Shown in pieces: positions 1 through 6,962 of a stretch of DNA of 19,520 nt. Location of the stretch: assembly GCA_002408485.1 (NCBI GenBank), contig DHSP01000016.1, positions 10,058-29,577 of the forward strand, given 5' to 3'. Each line of letters begins with the position of its first letter. Position 1 is the stretch's first letter. The notes under the pieces were generated by a model. That model had not been told where the DNA came from and searched no databases. It saw only the letters and a list, made by a program, of their open reading frames with translations. The position numbers and the translations under genes are program-made. The DNA comes from Proteiniphilum sp. UBA5283. GTDB taxonomy: Bacteria; Bacteroidota; Bacteroidia; Bacteroidales; Dysgonomonadaceae.

Positions 1-2174
1 CCTGCCATCACGATGGAGACCATGCTCATGAGCTTAATCAGGATATTCAACGAGGGACCGGAGGTGTCCTTGAACGGATCGCCTACGGTGTCGCCCACTA
101 CGGTGGCCTTGTGGGCTTCGCTGCCCTTGCCGCCCATGTGCCCCTCCTCAATATACTTCTTCGCGTTATCCCATGCACCGCCGGAGTTGGCCATAAAAAC
201 GGCCAATACGAAGCCGGCACCCAGGCCACCCGCCAGCAGGCCCATCACTCCCGGCACGCCCATAAACAGGCCCGTGACCACCGGCACAATGATGGCCAGC
301 AGCGAGGGCAGCAGCATCTCCCGCTGTGCCCCCTTGGTTGAAATGGACACGCACCGGGCATAGTCGGGCGTGGCCTCGCCCGTCAGGATGCCCTCGATCT
401 CCCGAAACTGGCGGCGTACCTCCTCCACCATCTTTTGTGCCGCCCTGCCCACGGCGTTCATGGTGAGTCCGCAGAAGAGGAAAGCCATCATCGAGCCGAG
501 AAAGATCCCAGCCAGCACCTTGGGGTTCATCAGGGTAACCTCAAAATAATCCATGAAGTCCACAAAACTGGCCTTCGCAACCTCCACCGTTTCTCCATTG
601 GCAAACTCAAGCACCGTATCGCCCAGCCGCAGCATGCCGATGCGTATCTCTTCCATGTAGGATGCCATCAGCGCCAATGCGGTCAGTGCGGCCGAGCCAA
701 TGGCAAACCCTTTTCCCGTGGCAGCGGTTGTGTTTCCCAGCGAATCGAGCATGTCGGTCCGCCTTCTCACCTCGGGCTCCAGCCCGCTCATCTCGGCATT
801 TCCGCCGGCATTGTCGGCAATAGGCCCATACGCATCGGTGGCCAGGGTGATCCCCAGCGTGGAGAGCATCCCCACGGCGGCAATCGCAATGCCATACAAC
901 CCCATGCTCAGATTTTCGGCCGATACCATATGGGCTACGTCGAAACGGATGGCAGACAGGTAGGAGAGGAGGATGGCGGCAACAACGGTGGTCACCGGGA
1001 TCACGGTAGAGACAAAGCCGGTACCCATGCCGGAGATGATCACCGTGGCCGGCCCTGTTTGGGCACTGTTGGCAATGCCCCGCGTGGGCTTATAAGAATG
1101 AGACGTAAAGTACTCGGTACCCTGACCGATGACAATGCCTGCCAGCAGGCCGGCAATGACAGAGAACGACAGCCCTGCCCAGTTACTGAACCCAAGCAGG
1201 TACAAAATGCCGAACGTGGATGCGGCAATGAGCAACGCACTCACGTTTACGCCCCGGTTGAGTGAGTTCATCAGCTGTTTTACGGTAGCATCTTCTTTTG
1301 TGCTCACCAGAAAGATGCCCAGTATGGAGAGAAAGACACCGATGGCAGCAATGATCATGGGCGCAAACACTGCGTTCTGCTGCATCGACGGGTTAAGCAC
1401 AAATGCCGAAGCTCCCAGTGCGGCTGTAGAAAGGATGGAGCCGCAGTACGACTCATACAGGTCGGCCCCCATGCCGGCCACATCGCCCACGTTGTCTCCA
1501 ACATTGTCGGCAATGGTTGCAGGATTGCGCGGATCGTCCTCCGGGATGCCTGCCTCCACCTTGCCAACCAGGTCGGCTCCCACATCGGCCGCCTTCGTGT
1601 AGATGCCCCCTCCTACACGGGCAAACAGCGCCTGGGTGGATGCCCCCATGCCAAAGGTCAGCATGGTGGTGGTGATCATGATCAACTTATGCCCCGCATC
1701 AGCATCTTCCACAAAAAAATCAAGAATGAGATACCACGTTGAAATATCGAGCAGGGCAAGCCCCACCACAACCAGGCCCATCACGGCGCCGGAGCGGAAA
1801 GCAATCTGTAATCCGCTATTGAGGGAGCGGCGCACCGCATTGGTTGTCCTCGCCGAGGCATAGGTGGCTGTCTTCATGCCGAAGAAACCGGCCAGTCCCG
1901 AGAAGAAACCGCCGGTGAGAAAGGCAAACGGCACCCAGTTGTTTTGCAGGCCGAAATAGGCCATCACCGCAAAGAGGAAGGCGAGCACTAAAAAAACCAT
2001 GGCGACCACTTTGTACTGCTGCCTGAGGTACGACATGGCTCCCTCGCGGACGTAACCGGCAATAGCTTTCATTTTCTCGGTGCCTTCACTCTCTTTCATC
2101 ATCCTCTTAAAAAAATAAAAGGCAAAGAACAATGCTGCAATGGAAGCAGCAGGTACAAGGTAAAAGTATTTCAC
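1..2174 (-). CDS. hppA: Membrane-bound ion-translocating pyrophosphatase, K+-dependent type (3' end cut by window edge)
   Basis: Integral membrane enzyme that hydrolyses cytoplasmic pyrophosphate and pumps H+ and/or Na+ outward. The reverse strand reads open for 724 codons with no stop, and family members in this phylum are around 730 residues, so only a few C-terminal residues are missing. Visible motifs: DVGADLVGKVE (about residues 197-207), EDDPRNPATIADNVGDNVGD (about 212-231), and near the C-terminus GGAWDNAKKYIE and GDTVGDPFKDTSGPS, the pyrophosphate and Mg2+ binding loops. Residues 480-488 read GNTTAATGK. Ala484 and Gly487 stand where K+-independent enzymes carry Lys and Thr, so K+ dependence is predicted from established family knowledge. 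Bacteroides enzymes of this family can pump both Na+ and H+; the ion cannot be decided here. The start is GTG at 2174: no ATG lies upstream before an in-frame stop, and the first helix follows at once (KYFYLVPAASIAALFFAFYF). Confidence 0.96.
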   Translation of the reverse strand, partial: MKYFYLVPAASIAALFFAFYFFKRMMKESEGTEKMKAIAGYVREGAMSYLRQQYKVVAMVFLVLAFLFAVMAYFGLQNNWVPFAFLTGGFFSGLAGFFGMKTATYASARTTNAVRRSLNSGLQIAFRSGAVMGLVVVGLALLDISTWYLILDFFVEDADAGHKLIMITTTMLTFGMGASTQALFARVGGGIYTKAADVGADLVGKVEAGIPEDDPRNPATIADNVGDNVGDVAGMGADLYESYCGSILSTAALGASAFVLNPSMQQNAVFAPMIIAAIGVFLSILGIFLVSTKEDATVKQLMNSLNRGVNVSALLIAASTFGILYLLGFSNWAGLSFSVIAGLLAGIVIGQGTEYFTSHSYKPTRGIANSAQTGPATVIISGMGTGFVSTVIPVTTVVAAILLSYLSAIRFDVAHMVSAENLSMGLYGIAIAAVGMLSTLGITLATDAYGPIADNAGGNAEMSGLEPEVRRRTDMLDSLGNTTAATGKGFAIGSAALTALALMASYMEEIRIGMLRLGDTVLEFANGETVEVAKASFVDFMDYFEVTLMNPKVLAGIFLGSMMAFLFCGLTMNAVGRAAQKMVEEVRRQFREIEGILTGEATPDYARCVSISTKGAQREMLLPSLLAIIVPVVTGLFMGVPGVMGLLAGGLGAGFVLAVFMANSGGAWDNAKKYIEEGHMGGKGSEAHKATVVGDTVGDPFKDTSGPSLNILIKLMSMVSIVMA

Positions 2175-2246
2175 GGCGTTTGCGTTTATCGTTTAAAAAT
2201 AAGCATCGGAAAAACAGAGACCCGGTTGTCCCTTTTTTCCATAACA

Positions 2247-2277
2247 CAAAGATGCGGAAAAGATTTAAAAAAATAAA
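2247..2277 (-). promoter_or_regulatory. Putative promoter of hppA
   Basis: On the minus strand CATCTTTG (2254-2247) differs by one base from the Bacteroidetes -7 box TAnnTTTG. TTTA (2277-2274), one base off TTTG, lies 19 nt upstream. The predicted start of transcription is about 65 nt before the GTG start of hppA. Inference from consensus only. Confidence 0.35.
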
Positions 2278-2323
2278 ATAATCATTTTAAAAAAACAGAA
2301 GCTTACGATCTTATTCATTTTCT

Positions 2324-2353
2324 TTTGATTATTCAAAATTTTTAGTAATTTTG
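2324..2353 (+). promoter_or_regulatory. Bacteroidetes-type promoter of the ROK regulator
   Basis: TTTG at 2324-2327, an 18-nt spacer, then TAATTTTG at 2346-2353, an exact match to TAnnTTTG. This is the only promoter in the window where both boxes match exactly. Transcription would begin near 2360 and leave a leader of about 150 nt before the ATG at 2511. Confidence 0.6.
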
Positions 2354-2405
2354 CAAGTCGATTGATACCCTTCATAATGAATCGGTAATCAGACAGTTCA
2401 GAAAC

Positions 2406-2474
2406 ATGAAGCTAAGATCGGAACCGGAACAAACCCTCTTTGGCCAATCTCTACAACTGGAGCACAGGTATTAA
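2406..2474 (+). CDS. Possible 22-residue leader ORF upstream of the ROK gene (doubtful)
   Basis: ATG at 2406 opens a 22-codon frame ending in TAA at 2474, downstream of the predicted promoter and 36 nt before the ROK start. The peptide is charged and glutamine-rich (begins MKLRSEPEQ) and resembles nothing I recognise. It may be chance: a frame this short is expected at random in a 150-nt leader. Listed only because it lies wholly in the transcribed leader. Confidence 0.15.
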   Translation: MKLRSEPEQTLFGQSLQLEHRY

Positions 2475-2510
2475 CGAAATCTATGTTCATTTACTAAGTT
2501 TAAGAAAATC

Positions 2511-3716
2511 ATGGTGAAAAATTTCTTCTTCAAAAGCGACAAAAGTCCGAAAAATATACAAATAAAAAAGGACATCATTACCCATTTCATTACATCGGGA
2601 AACGATACGATTGCCGAACTTGCAAAAGGACTTGACTTGAGCGTTCCTACTGTCACCAAGTTTATTGCCGAACTTACCGACCAGGGGTTGATTGACGAAT
2701 TTGGCAAGATACATACCCCCGGCGGCAGGCACCCGAGCCTGTACGGGCTAAAACCCTCATCTGCCTATTTTGTAGGGGTAGACATGAGCCGCCATCACCT
2801 CAATATCGCCCTGATGGACTTTACCGGCAACATCATTGACAACCAGATGGGAATATCCTATACTTACGAAAATACGACGGAGTCGTTCGACCTGCTTTGC
2901 AACCACATCCAAAATTTTATCGATAAGATGGGGAGCCTGAAGCAAAAGATCTTCAACATCAACCTCAACATATCGGGTCGCGTGAACCCCGAATCGGGAT
3001 ACAGCTACAGCAGCTTTTATTTCAGCGAACATCCTATCAGCGAAATACTGACCAAGAAATTAAATTTCAATGTGGGGATCGACAACGACACACGCGCCAT
3101 GGCCTACGGCGAATACATGAAGGGCGTGGTGGAAGGGGAACAGAACGTAATCTTTGTCAACATCTCCTGGGGACTCGGCATCGGGATCATCATCGACGGA
3201 AAACCCTATTACGGAAAATCGGGATTCTCGGGTGAATTTGGCCACTTCCCTATCTTTGAAAACGAAATCATTTGCCATTGCGGCAAAAAAGGATGCCTCG
3301 AAACGGAAGCCTCCGGTGTGGCCATCCACCGGATGATCCTTGAACGGGTGGCCAACGGCGAGAGCACCATCCTCACCGAAATGGTGAAAGACATAGACAA
3401 ACTGACCCTCACCGACATCATCAAAGCCACCAACATGGAAGATCCGCTTTGCATTGAAATTGTGGAAGAAGTGGGCTATAAATTGGGAAAATATATTGCA
3501 GGACTCATCAATATTTTCAACCCCGAACTGGTCGTCATAGGCGGACAGGTAGCCAATACAGATGGATTTATCATGCTTCCCATCCGCAGCTCCGTGAAGA
3601 AATATTCCCTCAACCTGGTCAACAAAGATACCCAGATTGTGGCCTCTAAACTGAAAAACAAGGCCGGCATTGTTGGCGCATGCATGATTGCCAGAAGCCG
3701 CCTCTTCAGCGAGTAA
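2511..3716 (+). CDS. ROK-family transcriptional regulator (NagC/XylR-like)
   Basis: A 401-residue sugar-responsive DNA-binding protein. Residues about 15-70 form a winged helix-turn-helix (DTIAELAKGLDLSVPTVTKF). The rest is a ROK sugar-kinase-like fold. The zinc site is intact: His245 in GEFGH, then Cys255, Cys257 and Cys262 in CHCGKKGCLE. An aspartate (Asp193, in DNDTR) sits where ROK kinases have their catalytic base. The ATP loop normally DxGGT reads DMSRH (about residue 87), which argues for a regulator rather than an active kinase. Related proteins repress or activate sugar-use genes and are released by a sugar or sugar phosphate; the ligand is not predictable here. Its neighbours (hppA, metY) are not sugar genes, so the targets are probably elsewhere or include the gene itself. 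ATG at 2511 begins directly before the HTH and is preferred. Confidence 0.9.
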   Translation: MVKNFFFKSDKSPKNIQIKKDIITHFITSGNDTIAELAKGLDLSVPTVTKFIAELTDQGLIDEFGKIHTPGGRHPSLYGLKPSSAYFVGVDMSRHHLNIALMDFTGNIIDNQMGISYTYENTTESFDLLCNHIQNFIDKMGSLKQKIFNINLNISGRVNPESGYSYSSFYFSEHPISEILTKKLNFNVGIDNDTRAMAYGEYMKGVVEGEQNVIFVNISWGLGIGIIIDGKPYYGKSGFSGEFGHFPIFENEIICHCGKKGCLETEASGVAIHRMILERVANGESTILTEMVKDIDKLTLTDIIKATNMEDPLCIEIVEEVGYKLGKYIAGLINIFNPELVVIGGQVANTDGFIMLPIRSSVKKYSLNLVNKDTQIVASKLKNKAGIVGACMIARSRLFSE

Positions 3717-3771
3717 GTGTTAATTTATCACTTATTCACCTCAATCTATACCATTTCTTTCATTTTTTCCC

Positions 3772-3779
3772 TACTTTTG
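3772..3779 (+). promoter_or_regulatory. Putative -7 box for metY
   Basis: TACTTTTG matches TAnnTTTG exactly, 22 nt before the metY ATG. No convincing TTTG is seen about 19 nt upstream, so only the downstream box is supported. An AGGGA lies close to the start codon (3795-3799). Confidence 0.45.
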
Positions 3780-3801
3780 CGAGATACTAATTTAGGGATC
3801 T

Positions 3802-5100
3802 ATGAGAAAAAAACATTTTGAAACACTGCAAGTACATGCAGGACAGGAACCCGACCCGGTAACCGGGTCGAGAGCGGTTCCTATTTATCAGACCACAGCT
3901 TATACATTCAAGAGCGCTGAACATGGCGCCAATTTGTTTGGATTGAAAGAGTTCGGGAACATCTACACCCGATTACAAAACCCGACCACCGACGTGTTTG
4001 AAAAGCGGATGGCCGCCCTGGAAGGGGGCGTTGCCGCCGTGGCAACCTCATCGGGCATGGCAGCTCAGTTTATCGCCATTCATAACCTCGCTGCCGCAGG
4101 GGATAACATTGTCTCCACCTCCTTCTTGTACGGGGGTACGTACAACCAGTTCAAGGTAGCCTTCGCCCGCATGGGCATTGAAGTACGTTTCGCTGAGGGG
4201 GACAGCGTGGAGAGCATTGCTTCACTGATTGACGGAAAGACCAAAGCCATTTACCTGGAAACAATAGGCAATCCGGAGTATAATATCCCCGATTTTGAAG
4301 CCATTGCAGAAATGGCAAGGAAGCATGACATTCCGGTGATTGTGGACAATACATTCGGACAGGGAGGATACCTCTTTAACCCGATTGAATGGGGAGCCAG
4401 CGTGGTGCTGCACTCTGCCACAAAATGGATTGGCGGACACGGCACGTCCATGGGCGGCGTCATCATTGACGGGGGAAACTTCAACTGGGGAAACGGAAAA
4501 TACCCGATGTTCAACGAACCGTCGGAGGGATATCACGGTCTTAATTTCTGGGAAACATTCGGCGACAAGTCACCCTTCGGGAACATCGCCTACTCCATCC
4601 GCTGCCGCGTGGAAGGATTGCGCGACCTGGGGCCCGTGAACAGCCCGTTCAACTCATTCCTGCTCCTGCTGGGACTGGAAACACTGTCGCTACGTGCCGA
4701 ACGCACCAATGCCAATGCACTGGAGCTGGCACGCTGGCTGGAAAAACATCCGAAGGTGGAAAAAGTAAACTATCCCGGACTGGAAGGAAACAAATATCAC
4801 GCCCTGGCTAAAAAATACCTGAAGAACAACGGGTTTGGCGGGGTACTCTCCTTCTTTGTGAAGGGCGACGTGACGCAGACGGCCAAGATCATCGACAACC
4901 TCTCCATGATCAGCCACCTGGCGAACGTGGGCGATGCCAAAACGCTGATTATTCACCCCGCAAGCACCACCCACCAACAGCTGCCGGCTGAGGCACAAAT
5001 TGCTGCCGGAGTATATCCCAACCTGTTACGGGTGTCGCTCGGCATTGAACACATAGAAGACATTAAAGCCGACCTGGAAGAAGCGTTGCAACGATTGTAA
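3802..5100 (+). CDS. metY: O-acetylhomoserine sulfhydrylase (PLP-dependent)
   Basis: A 432-residue cytoplasmic Cys/Met-metabolism PLP enzyme. It joins O-acetylhomoserine with sulfide (or methanethiol) to make homocysteine (or methionine). The opening FETLQVHAGQEPD and the text TRLQNPTTDVFEKRMAALEGG are typical of the MetY branch. The PLP-binding lysine is Lys208 in HSATKWIGGHG, and the conserved Asp in VIVDNTFG precedes it. The length fits the family (about 425-435), which is longer than MetB/MetC because of insertions such as the one around residues 225-265. It is a single gene with its own promoter box and a strong terminator immediately behind, so it is probably monocistronic. Other reactions within the same fold (cystathionine gamma-synthase) are less likely given length and N-terminus. 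Confidence 0.95.
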   Translation: MRKKHFETLQVHAGQEPDPVTGSRAVPIYQTTAYTFKSAEHGANLFGLKEFGNIYTRLQNPTTDVFEKRMAALEGGVAAVATSSGMAAQFIAIHNLAAAGDNIVSTSFLYGGTYNQFKVAFARMGIEVRFAEGDSVESIASLIDGKTKAIYLETIGNPEYNIPDFEAIAEMARKHDIPVIVDNTFGQGGYLFNPIEWGASVVLHSATKWIGGHGTSMGGVIIDGGNFNWGNGKYPMFNEPSEGYHGLNFWETFGDKSPFGNIAYSIRCRVEGLRDLGPVNSPFNSFLLLLGLETLSLRAERTNANALELARWLEKHPKVEKVNYPGLEGNKYHALAKKYLKNNGFGGVLSFFVKGDVTQTAKIIDNLSMISHLANVGDAKTLIIHPASTTHQQLPAEAQIAAGVYPNLLRVSLGIEHIEDIKADLEEALQRL

Positions 5101-5124
5101 ACTGCAACCCACTTGTAGTCCACT

Positions 5125-5162
5125 AAAAAAAGAGACGATCGTGAGAAGATCGTCTCTTTTTT
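5125..5162. terminator. Bidirectional intrinsic terminator between metY and the convergent lipoprotein gene
   Basis: Arms AGAGACGATC (5131-5140) and GATCGTCTCT (5148-5157) pair perfectly around a 7-nt loop. An A-run lies before (5125-5130) and a T-run after (5158-5162), giving U-tracts on both strands. It sits 25 nt after the metY stop and 12 nt from the end of the opposing gene, so it can serve both. Confidence 0.9.
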
Positions 5163-5173
5163 GCTTTCCGAAT

Positions 5174-5719
5174 CTATTTCACGACATTCTTGATTACCTC
5201 CTCGTTATCCAGCAACTGCCTTAGCTCCTGTCGCAGATCCACGTTACTCACTTCAAGATCTTCAATACGCACCCGTTGCCAGATCTCTTCTATCCATCTG
5301 TTCTGCGCAACCCCAAATTCGTCGATGGGCTGAAACCAGCGCAAGTACATAAAATTACGGTGTGTCATCTTGATATTAAGAGGATTATCCTTTCCTTTCT
5401 GACTTTTATTGAACGAATTCTCGATCTCCTCGGTGTAGAGATCACCGCTCAGCCTATACGTTCCATCCACTGTGATGATGGCTCCCTTTTCCGTAGACAT
5501 GAAATTCATAAATTTACCATCCGGAAAAATCATCTTAAACATCCCCGACGGGATTACCTTGTAACCCGATTCATCGCTATTATGAATCGCCTTCACCTCC
5601 CACAATCCAATAATTCGTTCTACAGCCTCGTCATTTTCCGATACCCGCTGAGAAGAAGCGCAACCGGCAAAAAAAGCAATGATGCCGATGAACATGAGAT
5701 AAGCCGTTGTTGTCTTCAT
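5174..5719 (-). CDS. Small predicted lipoprotein, DUF4488/lipocalin-like
   Basis: 181 residues. The N-terminus MKTTTAYLMFIGIIAFFAGC is a signal peptide with a lipobox-like FAGC (Cys20); Phe instead of Leu at -3 is slightly unusual. The mature part begins with a Gly-Leu-Trp motif (IIGLWEVK), then FPDGKFMNF, GTYRLSGDLYTEEI and a late W/Y-rich stretch (FMYLRWF, WIEEIWQRV). This order resembles small lipocalin-like barrels of Bacteroidales such as DUF4488, from memory of the family pattern and not from a search. It is presumably anchored in the outer membrane or faces the periplasm. No function is claimed. It is convergent with metY and shares its terminator. The ATG at 5719 fits the signal peptide. 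Confidence 0.8.
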   Translation of the reverse strand: MKTTTAYLMFIGIIAFFAGCASSQRVSENDEAVERIIGLWEVKAIHNSDESGYKVIPSGMFKMIFPDGKFMNFMSTEKGAIITVDGTYRLSGDLYTEEIENSFNKSQKGKDNPLNIKMTHRNFMYLRWFQPIDEFGVAQNRWIEEIWQRVRIEDLEVSNVDLRQELRQLLDNEEVIKNVVK

Positions 5720-5775
5720 ATGATTAAATTTAGCAATTTTGCTCCTTGATACGCACTACAAGTATAACACTTTTT

Positions 5776-5807
5776 CAGGAATTTCGTTGAATAATTCCTG
5801 TTTTTTT
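5776..5807 (+). terminator. Terminator-like hairpin with no obvious upstream gene
   Basis: CAGGAATT (5776-5783) and AATTCCTG (5793-5800) form a perfect 8-bp stem with a 9-nt loop, followed by seven T (5801-5807). On the plus strand this is a textbook intrinsic terminator, but the gene upstream lies on the other strand and is divergent. It could stop antisense transcription, end an unseen small RNA, or be an operator for the lipoprotein gene. Confidence 0.4.
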
Positions 5808-5962
5808 AAAAATATTTTTTATATCATCGCAAACATCGATAGAAACACTGATTATCTTACGCTTAACTCATTACACTCCCGGCCATCAATAAAACAAGTC
5901 CGGGCTAATCTTAAAATTCCGAAAAAGAACAGCCAATGATTGGGTTTTAGGTCGAAAACCTC

Positions 5963-5970
5963 TATTTTTG
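5963..5970 (+). promoter_or_regulatory. Putative promoter of the coiled-coil protein
   Basis: TATTTTTG is an exact TAnnTTTG match 26 nt before the ATG at 5997. TTGG at 5940-5943, one base off TTTG, lies 19 nt upstream. Confidence 0.5.
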
Positions 5971-5996
5971 CCGTCGATTGAAAAATAAGCACTTAG

Positions 5997-6887
5997 ATGA
6001 AAATAAACTTTAAGGAGCGGACACCTCAGCTGATAGCCGTGATTGGCGTACTCACAGTAATTTTGGCCATCGTCATCGGTTTCCTTCTGTCCAGGAACGC
6101 ACAAATAGAAGAGATGCAGGAACAGTTTACGGTTGACAAACAGGATCTACAAGATGAGTATGAAGCGATATCCCTGCAATACGAAGGGTTCAAATTCAGT
6201 GTACAAAACGATTCTCTCCTCTTCAAGCTTGAGAACGAACAGGCAAAGGTACTCCGTTTACAGGAAGAGCTGCGCATGACCAAGGCAACCGATCAGGCGG
6301 AGATTAAGCGTCTGAAGGGCGAACTGGCTACGTTGCGGAAGATTCTTCGCTCCTACATTCAGCAGATTGATTCGCTGAACAGGCTCAACGAAGAGCTGCG
6401 GGCCGAAAACCGGCAGATCACGCGACAGTACAGAGAAACAAGCCAAACCCTCAATCAGGTATCGCAGGAAAAGGCCGCGCTCTCGGAAAAAGTATCGTTG
6501 GCGGCACAGCTGGTAGCCACCAACATAGGAGCTAAAGCGGTGAACGACAGAGGTCGCGAGCAATCCCGACTGAGCAGAAGCACCCAGTTTGTGGTCTCCT
6601 TCACCATTGCCCGCAACATCACCACCGAACCGGGTGAGCGGGAGATATTTGTCCGCCTCATGACACCCGACGGAGGTGTACTCTCCAAAAGTGCATCCCA
6701 TACCTTCCCTTACGAAAACAGAGAGATCCGGTATTCGATGAAACGCATTGTGGAATATGGCGGTGAAGAGATCCCCGTCACCATGTACTGGGACATTGAG
6801 GAGTTCCTGATGCCGGGCACGTACAAAGCGGACATCTTTGCCGACGGGTACCACATTGGAACGCACAGCTTCACGATGCAGGAATAG
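5997..6887 (+). CDS. Membrane-anchored coiled-coil protein of unknown function
   Basis: 296 residues in three parts. Residues about 11-32 form one transmembrane helix (LIAVIGVLTVILAIVIGFLL) after a short basic N-terminus, giving N-in topology. Residues about 35-170 are a long heptad-rich coiled coil full of E, K, Q, R and L (for example ELRMTKATDQAEIKRLKGEL). Residues about 195-296 are a compact predicted beta domain ending GYHIGTHSFTMQE, with motifs FVVSFTIARN, EIFVRLMTPDGGVL and VTMYWDIEEFLMPGTY. The C-terminal domain should lie in the periplasm. Automatic annotation could call such a protein SMC-like because of the coiled coil, but no ATPase motif is present. I do not recognise the family with certainty. 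The start is set by the TM helix and the promoter box just upstream. It may be transcribed ahead of the permease gene, 75 nt downstream, though that gene has its own box. Confidence 0.85.
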   Translation: MKINFKERTPQLIAVIGVLTVILAIVIGFLLSRNAQIEEMQEQFTVDKQDLQDEYEAISLQYEGFKFSVQNDSLLFKLENEQAKVLRLQEELRMTKATDQAEIKRLKGELATLRKILRSYIQQIDSLNRLNEELRAENRQITRQYRETSQTLNQVSQEKAALSEKVSLAAQLVATNIGAKAVNDRGREQSRLSRSTQFVVSFTIARNITTEPGEREIFVRLMTPDGGVLSKSASHTFPYENREIRYSMKRIVEYGGEEIPVTMYWDIEEFLMPGTYKADIFADGYHIGTHSFTMQE

Positions 6888-6941
6888 CGCACAGTGACTG
6901 CGCCCGTGTCATTTTAATTGTCAGGATTGGTCCTTTTTTTG

Positions 6942-6949
6942 TATCTTTG
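6942..6949 (+). promoter_or_regulatory. Putative promoter deciding the permease start
   Basis: TATCTTTG matches TAnnTTTG exactly, with ATTG (6917-6920) 21 nt upstream as a weak -33. It ends only 13 nt before ATG 6963. It lies inside a longer in-frame reading that would begin at TTG 6918, which argues against that longer start. Confidence 0.5.
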
Positions 6950-6962
6950 CTCTAGCTCACTT

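Larger units (their letters stand above)
2175..2510. other. Divergent intergenic region between hppA and the ROK regulator
   Basis: About 335 bp, AT-rich, holding the putative promoters of both flanking genes and a leader of roughly 150 nt for the ROK gene. The leader contains a 22-codon open frame (2406-2474) reported separately. No RNA gene or terminator was seen. Confidence 0.6.

Noticed and set aside
435..1265. Long plus-strand open frame of 276 codons
   Set aside because: It lies antisense to hppA, whose reverse-strand translation shows all pyrophosphatase motifs. The plus-strand product is rich in His, Gly and Arg and has no recognisable domain, typical of a shadow frame.
3714..3734. 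TAAGTG/CACTTA hairpin at the ROK stop
   Set aside because: Only a 6-bp AT-rich stem with no T-run after it; not enough to call a terminator.
5739..5939. 66-codon plus-strand frame between the lipoprotein and coiled-coil genes
   Set aside because: It runs through the terminator-like hairpin and AT-rich spacer, no promoter box precedes it, and the product has no recognisable features.
6887..6920. GCGCA/TGCGC hairpin after the coiled-coil gene
   Set aside because: A 5-bp stem, with the nearest T-rich stretch 8 nt away and interrupted; too weak to list as a terminator.
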